This document shows, piece after piece, positions 52,738 through 60,651 of a stretch of DNA of 60,651 bases (its first letter is position 1; each line of letters begins with the position of its first letter). The notes beneath the pieces were generated by a model. It saw nothing but the letters and a program-made list of their open reading frames with translations, was not told the origin of the DNA and did not search any database. The position numbers were made by a program, and so were the translations under genes. Source of the stretch: Halorhodospira abdelmalekii (GTDB lineage Bacteria; Pseudomonadota; Gammaproteobacteria; Nitrococcales; Halorhodospiraceae); the NCBI RefSeq assembly GCF_016583625.1, contig NZ_NRRN01000015.1:1-60651 (forward strand), given 5' to 3'.

Positions 52738-53892
52738 ATGGACGCTACGGCAGAGACGGTGACATTCAACAGCATCGAGGAGATCGTCGAAGATCTGCGC
52801 CGCGGGCGTATGGCGGTGATCCTCGATGATGAGGACCGGGAGAACGAGGGCGATCTGGTGATGCCAGCGAGCTTGGTGCGCCCGGAAGATATCAATTTTA
52901 TGGCACGCTACGGGCGTGGGCTGATTTGCCTGACTCTGACCCAAGAGCGCTGTGAGCAGTTGCAATTGCCCCTGATGGTGCGTCCGAACGGCAGTGAGGA
53001 GCGCTTTACCAGCTTTACCGTTTCGATCGAGGCGGCCGAGGGGGTGACGACCGGGATCTCCGCCGCTGATCGGGCGCGCACGGTGCAGGCGGCGGTGGCC
53101 CCGGGAGCGCGGCCTGAAGACCTGGTGCAGCCGGGGCATATCTTTCCGCTGATGGCGCAGCCGGGCGGGGTCTTGACCCGGGCCGGACATACCGAGGCCG
53201 GTTGTGACTTGGCCCGGTTGGCTGGGCTCGAGCCGGCCGCTGTCATCGTCGAGATCCTCAACGACGATGGCAGTATGGCGCGCCGTGACGATTTAATGGC
53301 GTTTGCCCGTGAGCATGCGTTGAAGATCGGCACCGTGGCCGATTTGATTGCCTATCGCGTGCGCAATGAGCGCTCGGTCGAGTACGCTGATCGCTGTGAG
53401 CTGCCGACCGAATACGGTGACTTCGAGCTCCACGCCTACCGCGACAATGTCAGTGGGGCGTTGCATTTTGCCTTGGTCAAAGGGCCGTTACAGGCCGAGG
53501 AGCCGGCGTTGGTGCGTGTCCACGTCGAGACCCCGTTGGCCGATCTGCTCGGTGCGACGGGGCCGCGCTGCGGTTGGCCACTGCGCTCGGCGTTGCGGCA
53601 AATCGCAGCGGCCGAGTCCGGTGTGATCGTGGTGTTGCGCAGCCACGACCCCAGTACGGCGATTCTTGAGCACATCCGTTGCTATCATGACGAGGCAGCC
53701 GGGCGTTGCAGTGATGACGAGGGACATGCCGCCTCGCCCGATCTGCGCACCTACGGTATCGGTGCACAGATATTGACCGATCTAGGGGTGCGTCGGATGC
53801 GGGTCCTCAGTGCGCCGAAGCGGATGCACGCGCTCTCAGGGTTCGGTATGGAAGTCACCGAGTATGTGCAGCCGGAGTCGCCGGAGCTTTAG
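52738..53892 (+). CDS. ribB: 3,4-DHBP synthase with degenerate GTP cyclohydrolase II domain
   Basis: The N-terminal half (about 1-210) is an intact RibB domain making 3,4-dihydroxybutanone phosphate, with [27 protein letters not shown] and [16 protein letters not shown]. The C-terminal half resembles RibA but lacks its catalytic parts. The zinc-binding Cys triad is reduced to one (PRCGWPL), and the RQEGRGIGL-type segment is replaced by [13 protein letters not shown]. This is the RibBX-like form, so GTP cyclohydrolase II should be encoded elsewhere. ATG 52738 is chosen; two GTG codons just upstream are possible. Confidence 0.92.
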   Translation: MDATAETVTFNSIEEIVEDLRRGRMAVILDDEDRENEGDLVMPASLVRPEDINFMARYGRGLICLTLTQERCEQLQLPLMVRPNGSEERFTSFTVSIEAAEGVTTGISAADRARTVQAAVAPGARPEDLVQPGHIFPLMAQPGGVLTRAGHTEAGCDLARLAGLEPAAVIVEILNDDGSMARRDDLMAFAREHALKIGTVADLIAYRVRNERSVEYADRCELPTEYGDFELHAYRDNVSGALHFALVKGPLQAEEPALVRVHVETPLADLLGATGPRCGWPLRSALRQIAAAESGVIVVLRSHDPSTAILEHIRCYHDEAAGRCSDDEGHAASPDLRTYGIGAQILTDLGVRRMRVLSAPKRMHALSGFGMEVTEYVQPESPEL

Positions 53893-53898
53893 CGCCTA

Positions 53899-53926
53899 GT
53901 CTTAGCGGCGGCGTCTTAGCGGCGGC
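53899..53926. repeat. 14 bp tandem duplication after ribB
   Basis: GTCTTAGCGGCGGC occurs twice in direct tandem, 6 bp after the ribB stop codon. The rest of 53927-54065 before ribH shows nothing recognisable, including no FMN riboswitch. Confidence 0.85.
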
Positions 53927-54065
53927 TGCGCCTGGTAAGGCCGGGTTGCGCAACGGCCGCCCGAGGCGGGAGAGAGAGGCGCAATCACCGCGGCGGTGTG
54001 CTCGCCGCTTGCGCCCGGAGGCGCTTGTTTGTAGCGTGAAACTATAATCATCGAAGGGTTGGCTG

Positions 54066-54536
54066 ATGCGTATTACGGAAGGACATCTGACCGGGCTGCC
54101 GGATGCGCGCTTCGCGCTCGTCGCCGCACGCTTTAACGAGTTTATCGTCGAGAGCTTGATCGCCGGGGCGGCCGACGCCCTACGGCGCCACGGTGTCCCG
54201 GTAGAGCAGATTGAGGTGATTCGTGTGCCCGGTGCTTTTGAGTTGCCGTTGGCTGTGCAACGAGTCGCTGAGAGCGGCCGTGCCGACGGAATCATTGCCC
54301 TCGGTACGGTGATCCGTGGCGGCACCGATCACCATCAGCACATCGCTAACGAGTGCACAAAGGGGATCGCTCAAGCGATGATGGTGACCGGGGTGCCGGT
54401 TGCACACGGGGTGTTGACGGTCGATACCCTGGAGCAAGCTATTGAGCGTGCTGGCACGAAGGCAGGGAATAAGGGCGCGGAGGCGGCCCTCTCGGTTCTT
54501 GAGATGGTCGATTTGTTGCGACAACTCGAGCATTGA
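54066..54536 (+). CDS. ribH: 6,7-dimethyl-8-ribityllumazine synthase
   Basis: Condenses the RibB and RibD products to lumazine. The 156-residue protein shows [35 protein letters not shown], the phosphate-binding [21 protein letters not shown] and [16 protein letters not shown]. An AAGGGTTGG precedes the ATG. It is 3 bp before nusB. Confidence 0.97.
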   Translation: MRITEGHLTGLPDARFALVAARFNEFIVESLIAGAADALRRHGVPVEQIEVIRVPGAFELPLAVQRVAESGRADGIIALGTVIRGGTDHHQHIANECTKGIAQAMMVTGVPVAHGVLTVDTLEQAIERAGTKAGNKGAEAALSVLEMVDLLRQLEH

Positions 54537-54539
54537 TCA

Positions 54540-54992
54540 ATGGATAAAGGACGGGAGCGGCACGCGCGCAGCCTGGCGCGCTCAAGGCTGGTGCAGGCGC
54601 TTTATCAGTTTGCGGTCACCGGGCAGGGGGCGGCGGAAATCGAACAGCAGTTCATCGACAACGGGCTGGGTGAGAGTGACGTGGCGTACTTTCGCGAGAC
54701 GATCCATGCGGTGATCGCGCAGGCTAATGAGCTCGATGGGCGTTTGGCGATGCTGCTTGATCGGCCATTGGCGCAGCTCGATCCTGTCGAGCGTTCCGTT
54801 TTGCGCCTGGGCGCCTATGAGCTGGTGGCGCGCTACGATGTGCCGTGCGGAGTGGTGATCGATGAGGCCATCGAGTTAGCGCGACGGTTTGGAGCGGAGC
54901 AGTCGCACCGCTACGTCCACGGTGTGCTGGATCGGTTGGCTGGGCAGATCGAGCGGCGTGCCGTCGAGCGTGCGGCGAGGGGGCGTGCTTAG
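54540..54992 (+). CDS. nusB: Transcription antitermination factor NusB
   Basis: All-helical RNA-binding protein that joins NusE to the rRNA antitermination complex. The 150-residue protein has RHARSLARSRLVQALYQF, DPVERSVLRLGAYEL and DEAIELARRFG, all standard NusB segments. Its TAG stop shares a base with the thiL GTG start. Confidence 0.96.
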   Translation: MDKGRERHARSLARSRLVQALYQFAVTGQGAAEIEQQFIDNGLGESDVAYFRETIHAVIAQANELDGRLAMLLDRPLAQLDPVERSVLRLGAYELVARYDVPCGVVIDEAIELARRFGAEQSHRYVHGVLDRLAGQIERRAVERAARGRA

Positions 54993-55969
54993 TGCTTGCA
55001 GGGGGCGGCGAGGCGGCGCTGATCCGGCGCTATTTTCAGGGGCTGACGGCGTGCCGTGAAGGCGTGGTGGTCGGAATCGGTGACGATTCGGCGCTGCTCG
55101 AGTCGCCGGCCGAGGGCGGCTTGGCGGTCTGCTGCGACACCCTGGTCGAAGGGGTGCACTTCCCGGCCGATATCCCGGCTGAGGCGCTTGGGCACCGGGT
55201 GTTGGCGGTCAACCTGAGCGATATTGCCGCGGTCGGGGGTGAGCCGCTGTGGGCGGTGCTCTCGCTGAGCTTGCCGCAGGCCGAGCCGGAGTGGCTGGAG
55301 GGTTTCGCTGAAGGCTTTAAGCGCCTGGCTGACCGCTATAACGTGGCGCTGATCGGAGGTGATACGACGCGCGGCGCCTTGTCGGTAACGGTTACAGTGA
55401 TCGGCTGCGTGGCGCACGGTCAAGGGTTGCGGCGGGCGGGGGCGCACCCTGGGGATGAAATCTGGGTAACCGGGACGCTAGGGGATGCCGCGTTAGGGTT
55501 GGAGCGGTGGCGCCAGCGTGCCGGCTTACCGCTTACGGGGAATGCCGCCGTGCTAGCGGCGCGGCTCTTTCGCCCCGAGCCGCGGGTTGCCGCCGGGCGC
55601 GCTTTGCGAGGTGTGGCGACGGCAGCGATCGACCTCTCTGACGGCGTGGCGGTTGACCTGTCGCGGCTGCTTGAGGAGAGTGGCGTAGGGGCGACCTTGC
55701 AGCTTGAGGCGTTGCCGCGTTCGGCGGCCTTTATCGCTGAAGGGGGTGAGTTGGCAGCGCTGCTCCACGGTGGCGACGATTACGAACTCTGTTTTACGAC
55801 ATCGCCACTGAGTGCTCAGCAAGTCGAGCGGCTAGCGGAGCAGGCTGGCACGACTCTGACGCGGATCGGAGCGGTGGAGTCGACTCCGGGGTTGCGTGGA
55901 GTCGATGGCGCGGGCAATACCTGTGCTCTGCAGGCTGATGGCTATGATCACTTTGCCGCCGGGGTGTGA
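54992..55969 (+). CDS. thiL: Thiamine-monophosphate kinase
   Basis: Phosphorylates thiamine monophosphate to the diphosphate cofactor. The 325-residue PurM-like protein has GIGDDSALLE, DTLVEGVHFP, NLSDIAAVGGEPL, LIGGDTTRG, the DLSDGVAVDLSRLLEESGVG core and HGGDDYELCFT. GTG start overlapping nusB by one base (TAGTG), indicating coupling. Confidence 0.95.
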   Translation: MLAGGGEAALIRRYFQGLTACREGVVVGIGDDSALLESPAEGGLAVCCDTLVEGVHFPADIPAEALGHRVLAVNLSDIAAVGGEPLWAVLSLSLPQAEPEWLEGFAEGFKRLADRYNVALIGGDTTRGALSVTVTVIGCVAHGQGLRRAGAHPGDEIWVTGTLGDAALGLERWRQRAGLPLTGNAAVLAARLFRPEPRVAAGRALRGVATAAIDLSDGVAVDLSRLLEESGVGATLQLEALPRSAAFIAEGGELAALLHGGDDYELCFTTSPLSAQQVERLAEQAGTTLTRIGAVESTPGLRGVDGAGNTCALQADGYDHFAAGV

Positions 55970-55970
55970 G

Positions 55971-55996
55971 TGTTCGCTACTAATGTTCGCTACTAA
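55971..55996. repeat. 13 bp tandem duplication after thiL
   Basis: TGTTCGCTACTAA occurs twice in direct tandem, immediately downstream of the thiL stop. Confidence 0.85.
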
Positions 55997-56161
55997 GGAG
56001 TGGTGGGCGCGAGTTGATCTCTCTCGAGGGTGTTTTAGAGGCTTCCTCGGGCATGGTGATAGCTGCAACGTCGGCAGGTTTGGTGAAGGGGGAGGCTCGG
56101 TGCCTGGTGGGGGCTTCTCTCTTGTTGAAGATCGGATGAGATCGGGGAGCGACGCGATTCC

Positions 56162-56671
56162 ATGAGCCATTCTCCTGCAACTGCTGCCTCCTTTCGTCTG
56201 CGCGATCCGGTGCACTTGCTCGCCGTCGGTTTCGGTTCAGGCTTGGCGCCGTGGGCGCCGGGCACCTTCGGCACTGTAGCGGCACTGCCGCTCTTCGCGC
56301 TGCTCTATCTGGCGCCGCTGCCTCTCTATTTGTTGCTGAGCGGCGTTGCCGTGGTGGCCGGAGTGTGGATCTGCGGGCGGGCGGCGGCCGATGTTGGCGT
56401 GCACGATCACCCAGCGATTGTCTGGGATGAGATTGCCGGCTTCTTGATCGCAGCGCTGCCGCTGGTCTTAGGGTTCGGGAGCGGTCAACTGCTGCTCGAT
56501 GTGGCGGTGATCTTCGTCCTCTTTCGTCTCTTTGATGCCCTTAAGCCGTGGCCTATCTGTCTGTTAGATCGGCGCCTTGGGGGTGGTTTGGGCATCATGG
56601 CCGACGATATCGCTGCGGGTGTCGCTGCGGCGTTGCTCTTTTTGCTGCTCAGCGGGCTCTGGGCGGTGTGA
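56162..56671 (+). CDS. pgpA: Phosphatidylglycerophosphatase A
   Basis: Membrane phosphatase that makes phosphatidylglycerol from its phosphate. The 169-residue protein has the conserved FGSGLAPWAPGTFGT, HDHPAIVWDEIAGF and FDALKPWPI segments, and GGLGIMADDIAAG near the end with acidic catalytic residues. Three to four hydrophobic helices. It follows thiL after 192 bp, the usual neighbour. Confidence 0.95.
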   Translation: MSHSPATAASFRLRDPVHLLAVGFGSGLAPWAPGTFGTVAALPLFALLYLAPLPLYLLLSGVAVVAGVWICGRAAADVGVHDHPAIVWDEIAGFLIAALPLVLGFGSGQLLLDVAVIFVLFRLFDALKPWPICLLDRRLGGGLGIMADDIAAGVAAALLFLLLSGLWAV

Positions 56672-56771
56672 TGCACGGCCCGTCTGGGATGGCACGAATT
56701 CGAGAAGGTCGATGTGAGCACAGTTTGTGCGATCAAAGGTGGGATGTTTGCCTTGAGGAGACAAGATTCCG

Positions 56772-58166
56772 GTGAGTGATACGTTATACGTCGAGACGCA
56801 AGGCTGTCAGATGAACGAGCACGATACCGAGCGGCTCGCGGATCTGCTCGTGACAGAGGCCGGTATGCGGCGTGTCGATGATCCGGAGAGCGCCGATGTG
56901 CTGCTGCTGAACACCTGTTCGGTGCGCGAGAAGGCGCAGGAGAAGGTCTTCTCACGCCTTGGGCGCTGGCGCCGCTACAAGGAGCAGCGCCCCGATGTGG
57001 TGATCGGGGTCGGAGGGTGTGTGGCGAGTCAGGAGGGGGCAGCCATCCTGGAGCGCGCGCCCTACGTCGATCTGGTCTTCGGCCCGCAGACCCTACACCG
57101 GCTTCCGCAACTGGTCGCGGCGGTGCGTGCCGGTGCCGGGGCGCAGGTCGATATCGAGTTTCCCGAGATCGAGAAGTTCGACCATCTCCCCGCGCCGCGT
57201 GCGCTGGGGCCGACGGCTTACGTCTCGGTGATGGAGGGGTGTAGCAAATACTGCGCCTTCTGCGTCGTGCCCTACACCCGAGGGGAGGAGATCAGCCGCC
57301 CGCTCGCCGATGTGGTGGCCGAGGTGGAGACGTTGGCGGTGCAGGGCGTGCGCGAGATCACCTTGCTGGGACAGAATGTCAATGCCTACGCCGGACGGCT
57401 ACGCGACGGCAGCAGCGCCGATCTGGGCTTGCTGATTGAGGCGGTGGCGCAGGTAGGCGGGATCGACCGAATCCGCTTTACTACCTCGCACCCGGTCGAG
57501 TTTCACGACGGGTTGATTGAGGCGTATCGTGAAGTTCCCGAGTTGGCCGATTTCCTGCACTTGCCGGTACAGAGTGGCTCGGATGCGATCCTGGAGCGGA
57601 TGAAGCGGGGACACCGGGCGGCTGAGTACGAAGCGCTGGTTGCCGAGATCCGCAAGGCTCGCCCAAGCCTGGCGCTGGCGAGCGACTTCATCGTCGGTTT
57701 TCCCGGTGAGAGCGAGGGAGATTTCTCCCAGACCCTGGCCCTGATCGAGCGGGTTGGTTTCGATGCCGGGGCCTTTTCGTTTGCCTATAGTCGCCGCCCA
57801 GGTACGCCAGCAGCCGAACTGTCTGATGAGGTGCCGGATGCGGTCAAGCGACAGCGTCTCTATCAGCTCCAGGTGGTGATTGGGCAGCAGCAAATGGCAG
57901 CGGCACAGCGCCTGCTCGGCAGTTCTCAGCGGATCTTGGTTGAGGGACCGTCGCGGCGCGATCCGCGCGAGTTCAGCGGTCGTACATCGTGTAACCGTGT
58001 GGTCAACTTCGCCGGTGATGATAGCCTGGTCGGCTCCTTTGCCGAGGTGCGCATCACCGAGACGCGTGCGCATTCGTTGCGTGGTGAAGTGGTGGCGTGT
58101 GAGCGGCCGCGAGCTCGACCGGGTTCGGCGACTCAAGGAGTACAGATTGCGGTGACGGATGGTTGA
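56772..58166 (+). CDS. miaB: tRNA-2-methylthio-N6-dimethylallyladenosine synthase MiaB
   Basis: Radical-SAM methylthiotransferase acting on A37 of tRNAs that read UNN codons. The 464-residue protein has N-terminal auxiliary cluster ligands Cys12, Cys49 and Cys83, radical-SAM cluster Cys157, Cys161 and Cys164 ([17 protein letters not shown]), and a C-terminal TRAM domain. GTG 56772 is preceded by TTGAGGAG. It overlaps phoH by 8 bp. Confidence 0.97.
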   Translation: MSDTLYVETQGCQMNEHDTERLADLLVTEAGMRRVDDPESADVLLLNTCSVREKAQEKVFSRLGRWRRYKEQRPDVVIGVGGCVASQEGAAILERAPYVDLVFGPQTLHRLPQLVAAVRAGAGAQVDIEFPEIEKFDHLPAPRALGPTAYVSVMEGCSKYCAFCVVPYTRGEEISRPLADVVAEVETLAVQGVREITLLGQNVNAYAGRLRDGSSADLGLLIEAVAQVGGIDRIRFTTSHPVEFHDGLIEAYREVPELADFLHLPVQSGSDAILERMKRGHRAAEYEALVAEIRKARPSLALASDFIVGFPGESEGDFSQTLALIERVGFDAGAFSFAYSRRPGTPAAELSDEVPDAVKRQRLYQLQVVIGQQQMAAAQRLLGSSQRILVEGPSRRDPREFSGRTSCNRVVNFAGDDSLVGSFAEVRITETRAHSLRGEVVACERPRARPGSATQGVQIAVTDG

Positions 58167-59217
58167 TGTATTGAAGGTACGGCCTGGGGCGATCGATCTG
58201 GAGTTGGAGCCGACCGACAATGAACGGCTCGCCCGCCTCTGTGGACAGTTCGATGAGAACTTGCGGCAGCTCGAACGGCGTCTTGGGGTGGAGATCAAGA
58301 ACCAAGGCCACCGCTTTCGGGTGATCGGTGGTGAACGTTCGGTCGTGGTCGCTGGCAAGCTACTCGAAGAGCTCTATGTGGCGGCGGCGCATCAACATCT
58401 GGAGCCAGAGAGCGTCCATCTTCATCTGCAGCAGGCACGCATCGACGAGCTCTGGGGTGGTGACGATGGTACGGTCGACGGCGACGGTACGCCCGTCAGT
58501 TCGGGCAGCGGCGAACAGACGGAGATCACGACACGCCGGGTGGTGATTCGCGGACGTGGCCCTGGACAGCGCGCCTACCTCGAGCGTATTCGCAGTCACG
58601 ACTTGAGCTTCGGTATCGGCCCGGCGGGGACCGGGAAGACTTACTTGGCAGTGGCGTGTGCGGTCGAGGCCCTGGAGAGCGAGGCGGTGCGACGGGTGGT
58701 GCTGGTGCGCCCGGCGGTTGAGGCGGGTGAGCGCCTGGGGTTTTTGCCCGGAGATATGGCGCAGAAAGTCGACCCCTATCTGCGGCCGCTCTACGATGCG
58801 CTCTTCGAGATGCTCGGTTTTGAGCGGGTTGGTCGGCTGATTGAGCGCAATGTCATTGAGGTGGCGCCGTTGGCCTTTATGCGCGGGCGCACCTTGAATC
58901 ACGCCTTTATCATCCTCGATGAGGCGCAGAATGCGACTGTTGAGCAAATGAAGATGTTCTTAACCCGTATCGGCTTTGGTTCGACGGCGGTGGTGACGGG
59001 GGATGTCACGCAGATCGATCTGCCGCCGGATAAGCCTTCGGGACTGCGCGATGCGGTCGATGTGCTGCACGGCGTCGACGGGGTGAGCTTTACTTTCTTC
59101 TCAGCGAGCGACGTAGTGCGCCACGCCCTCGTGCAGCGGATTGTCGAAGCCTACGACCGGCAGGGGCGGCACGACGGCGGGAGTGATACGGCGCGCGGGG
59201 AGCGGTCGCGTAAGTGA
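58159..59217 (+). CDS. ybeZ: PhoH-like ATPase (YbeZ)
   Basis: Cytoplasmic ATPase of 352 residues associated with YbeY in RNA metabolism. An N-terminal KH-like region (about 1-85) precedes a P-loop domain with [37 protein letters not shown] and [19 protein letters not shown]. The acidic insert [13 protein letters not shown] lies between. It overlaps miaB by 8 bp and ybeY by 4 bp, a conserved coupled trio. Confidence 0.95.
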   Translation: MVDVLKVRPGAIDLELEPTDNERLARLCGQFDENLRQLERRLGVEIKNQGHRFRVIGGERSVVVAGKLLEELYVAAAHQHLEPESVHLHLQQARIDELWGGDDGTVDGDGTPVSSGSGEQTEITTRRVVIRGRGPGQRAYLERIRSHDLSFGIGPAGTGKTYLAVACAVEALESEAVRRVVLVRPAVEAGERLGFLPGDMAQKVDPYLRPLYDALFEMLGFERVGRLIERNVIEVAPLAFMRGRTLNHAFIILDEAQNATVEQMKMFLTRIGFGSTAVVTGDVTQIDLPPDKPSGLRDAVDVLHGVDGVSFTFFSASDVVRHALVQRIVEAYDRQGRHDGGSDTARGERSRK

Positions 59218-59693
59218 GTCGGCTCGAATTGGTGGTGCAAAGCGCAACGGCAGTTACCGCTGTTCCTGATGAGGCGAGGTTGCGAGGCTGGCTGGAGACG
59301 GCCGCGGCCGAAGTCGATTGTGGCGGAGAGTTGACCGTCCGCTTGGTCGATGAGTCGGAGTCAAAGGCGTTGAATGGCCGCTTTCGCCGGCGGGATGCCC
59401 CGACGAACGTCCTTGCCTTTCCTTTCGAGCCGCCGCCAGGATGGGGCGAGTGGGCGGAGGGGCCGATTCTTGGGGATATTGTCATCTGTGCACCGCTCGT
59501 TGCCGTGCAGGCGCGCGAGCAGGGCAAGAGCGCTGAGGCGCACTGGGCGCACTTGGCGGTCCATGGCCTGTTGCATCTGGTTGGTTACGATCACGAGAGT
59601 GATGCGGCTGCCGCCGCGGCGATGGAGGCGTGCGAGCAGCGCATTCTAGCGGTGTTAGGATTCGCGGACCCGTATGCAGAACGGTCGACATAA
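59214..59693 (+). CDS. ybeY: Endoribonuclease YbeY
   Basis: Zinc-dependent single-strand RNase used in 16S rRNA 3'-end maturation and ribosome quality control. The 159-residue protein has the metal motif HGLLHLVGYDH (three His) and the upstream RRRDAPTNVLAFPFE and GPILGDIVICAPL segments. GTG start overlaps the phoH-like gene by 4 bp. Confidence 0.96.
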   Translation: MSRLELVVQSATAVTAVPDEARLRGWLETAAAEVDCGGELTVRLVDESESKALNGRFRRRDAPTNVLAFPFEPPPGWGEWAEGPILGDIVICAPLVAVQAREQGKSAEAHWAHLAVHGLLHLVGYDHESDAAAAAAMEACEQRILAVLGFADPYAERST

Positions 59694-59697
59694 TTCC

Positions 59698-60600
59698 ATG
59701 AACAAAGATAAAGATGATGAACCTCCTAGTCGTGCTGCGGAGCGTCACGGTGCCTGGTTAACGCGTATGTGTCGCCGCTTCGGGGCGGCTGAACCGCGCA
59801 CACGCGATGAACTGGTTGAGGATTTGCGGCGCTGTGAGCGCCCAGGGCTGCTCGATGCCGACGGGCTATCGATGATCGAAGGCGTACTGCATGTCTCCGA
59901 GTTGCAGGCGCGCGATATCATGATTCCACGTTCTCAGGTGACGACCCTGGCACGCGATTGCGAGCCGCACGAACTGCTGCCGACGATCACCCAGACTGGC
60001 TTTTCACGCTTCCCGGTGACCGGTGAGAGCAAGGACGACGTTATCGGGATCTTGCTGGCTAAAGATTTGCTGCGCCTCTTCCACGAGGAGGGGGCCGGTT
60101 TTCGAGTCCGTGAGGTATTGCGGCCAGTGCTCTTTATTCCCGAGAGTAAGCGGCTCGACGCCCTGCTGAAGCAGTTTCGTGAGAGTCGCAACCACATGTC
60201 GGTGGTTGTCGACGAGTACGGCGGTTTAGCAGGCATCGTCACCATCGAGGATGTCATTGAGCAGATCGTCGGTGAGATCGACGATGAGCATGACTTCGAT
60301 GAAGATGCGCCAATTCTGGCGCGTGATGATGGTAGTTGGATCGTTAAGGCAGTGGCACCGATCGAGGGCTTTAATGAGGCGTTGCAGGCCGATTTGCGGG
60401 TTGACGATCTCGATACTATCGGTGGTGTGGTCGCGCAGCGCTTCGGTCACGTGCCGCGGCGGGGTGAGCGGATCGTCTTTGGTGGTTTCGAGTTCCGGGT
60501 GTTGCGCGCCGATAATCGTCGCATCCACCTGCTGCGGGTGATTCCGGTCGGGGGGGCGCAAGGGGAGGAGGCTCAGCAGCCGCGGCGCACCACAAACTAA
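59698..60600 (+). CDS. corC: CorC-family CBS-domain protein
   Basis: Cytosolic protein of 300 residues linked by family to Mg2+/Co2+ efflux. An N-terminal segment (PRTRDELVEDLRRC) is followed by two CBS domains (about 60-185, containing RDIMIPRSQV and MSVVVDEYGGLAGIVTIEDV) and a C-terminal CorC/HlyC transporter-associated domain (about 200-285). I prefer ATG 59698 because it matches the family N-terminus. ATG 59674 overlaps ybeY and adds eight residues. In many gammaproteobacteria lnt follows; only 51 bp remain here and no gene is visible. Confidence 0.94.
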   Translation: MNKDKDDEPPSRAAERHGAWLTRMCRRFGAAEPRTRDELVEDLRRCERPGLLDADGLSMIEGVLHVSELQARDIMIPRSQVTTLARDCEPHELLPTITQTGFSRFPVTGESKDDVIGILLAKDLLRLFHEEGAGFRVREVLRPVLFIPESKRLDALLKQFRESRNHMSVVVDEYGGLAGIVTIEDVIEQIVGEIDDEHDFDEDAPILARDDGSWIVKAVAPIEGFNEALQADLRVDDLDTIGGVVAQRFGHVPRRGERIVFGGFEFRVLRADNRRIHLLRVIPVGGAQGEEAQQPRRTTN

Positions 60601-60651
60601 GGCGAGTAGGTGGGGTCGGATAGTGATGGATGGTGGTGGGGGTGGTTGAGC

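Noticed and set aside
53927-54065. FMN riboswitch in the riboflavin cluster
   Set aside because: No conserved multi-stem RFN core is visible before ribH, ribB or ribD; most genes here are tightly coupled.
55896-56165. 89-codon frame spanning the thiL-pgpA gap
   Set aside because: Starts inside thiL in another frame and includes the tandem duplication; composition is not protein-like.

Overview
The window looks like a stretch of chromosome from a GC-rich gammaproteobacterium. The gene order supports this: tolA-tolB-pal-cpoB-tRNA-Lys, glyA-nrdR-ribD-ribE-ribB-ribH-nusB-thiL-pgpA, and miaB-phoH-ybeY-corC are all classical gammaproteobacterial blocks. Many proteins are rich in Asp and Glu, which suggests a halophile. 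A halophilic Ectothiorhodospiraceae member such as a Halorhodospira relative is my best guess, by inference only. I see no phage, IS element, CRISPR array or rRNA.

Layout. 1-4084: Tol-Pal envelope genes (tolA cut at the left edge) and tRNA-Lys. 4323-12351: mixed genes, including a transmembrane chemoreceptor, wrbA, an RDD membrane protein, an S9 family lipoprotein peptidase, trxB and a thioredoxin-fold lipoprotein. 12352-18112: ugd-pgi followed by a Mn/Fe-type ABC importer. 18243-33782: a large chemosensory locus (isochorismatase-like hydrolase, Hpt, STAS, cheY, cheA, cheW, soluble CZB receptor, ParA-like ATPase, soluble PAS receptor with a CheR-tethering tail, cheR, cheD, cheB, membrane MCP-like protein), then a STAS protein and a REC-PP2C-HATPase regulator. 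33867-39256: TVP38-type membrane protein, Mn-type superoxide dismutase and metH. 39697-45451: a short PAS/MCP-tip protein, a KaiC homologue, another transmembrane receptor and metY. 45577-50250: ettA, a REP-like element, a small membrane protein, a CaCA exchanger and glyA. 50418-60600: nrdR with riboflavin genes, nusB, thiL, pgpA, then miaB-phoH-ybeY-corC.

How the genes work together. The 18-34 kb locus encodes a near-complete cytoplasmic-type chemosensory array. It has the kinase, coupling protein, receiver, adaptation enzymes and three receptors of its own, plus a ParA ATPase likely to position the array. No cheZ, cheC or cheX gene is present. The last receptor-like protein (30318-31568) carries a CheZ-like D-x-x-x-Q helix and an acidic-aromatic tail, so it may be the missing CheY phosphatase. 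Two STAS proteins, a lone Hpt and a REC-PP2C-HATPase protein attach a partner-switching branch to the array.

The second notable locus (39697-44131) puts a double-domain KaiC next to a miniature PAS/MCP protein and a full receptor. This KaiC keeps the Ser-Thr autophosphorylation pair but lacks the KaiA-binding tail. The arrangement suggests a KaiC-type ATPase connected to chemosensory signalling. Several short intergenic tandem duplications (9-15 bp units, 2-5 copies) and paired palindromes are scattered through the window.
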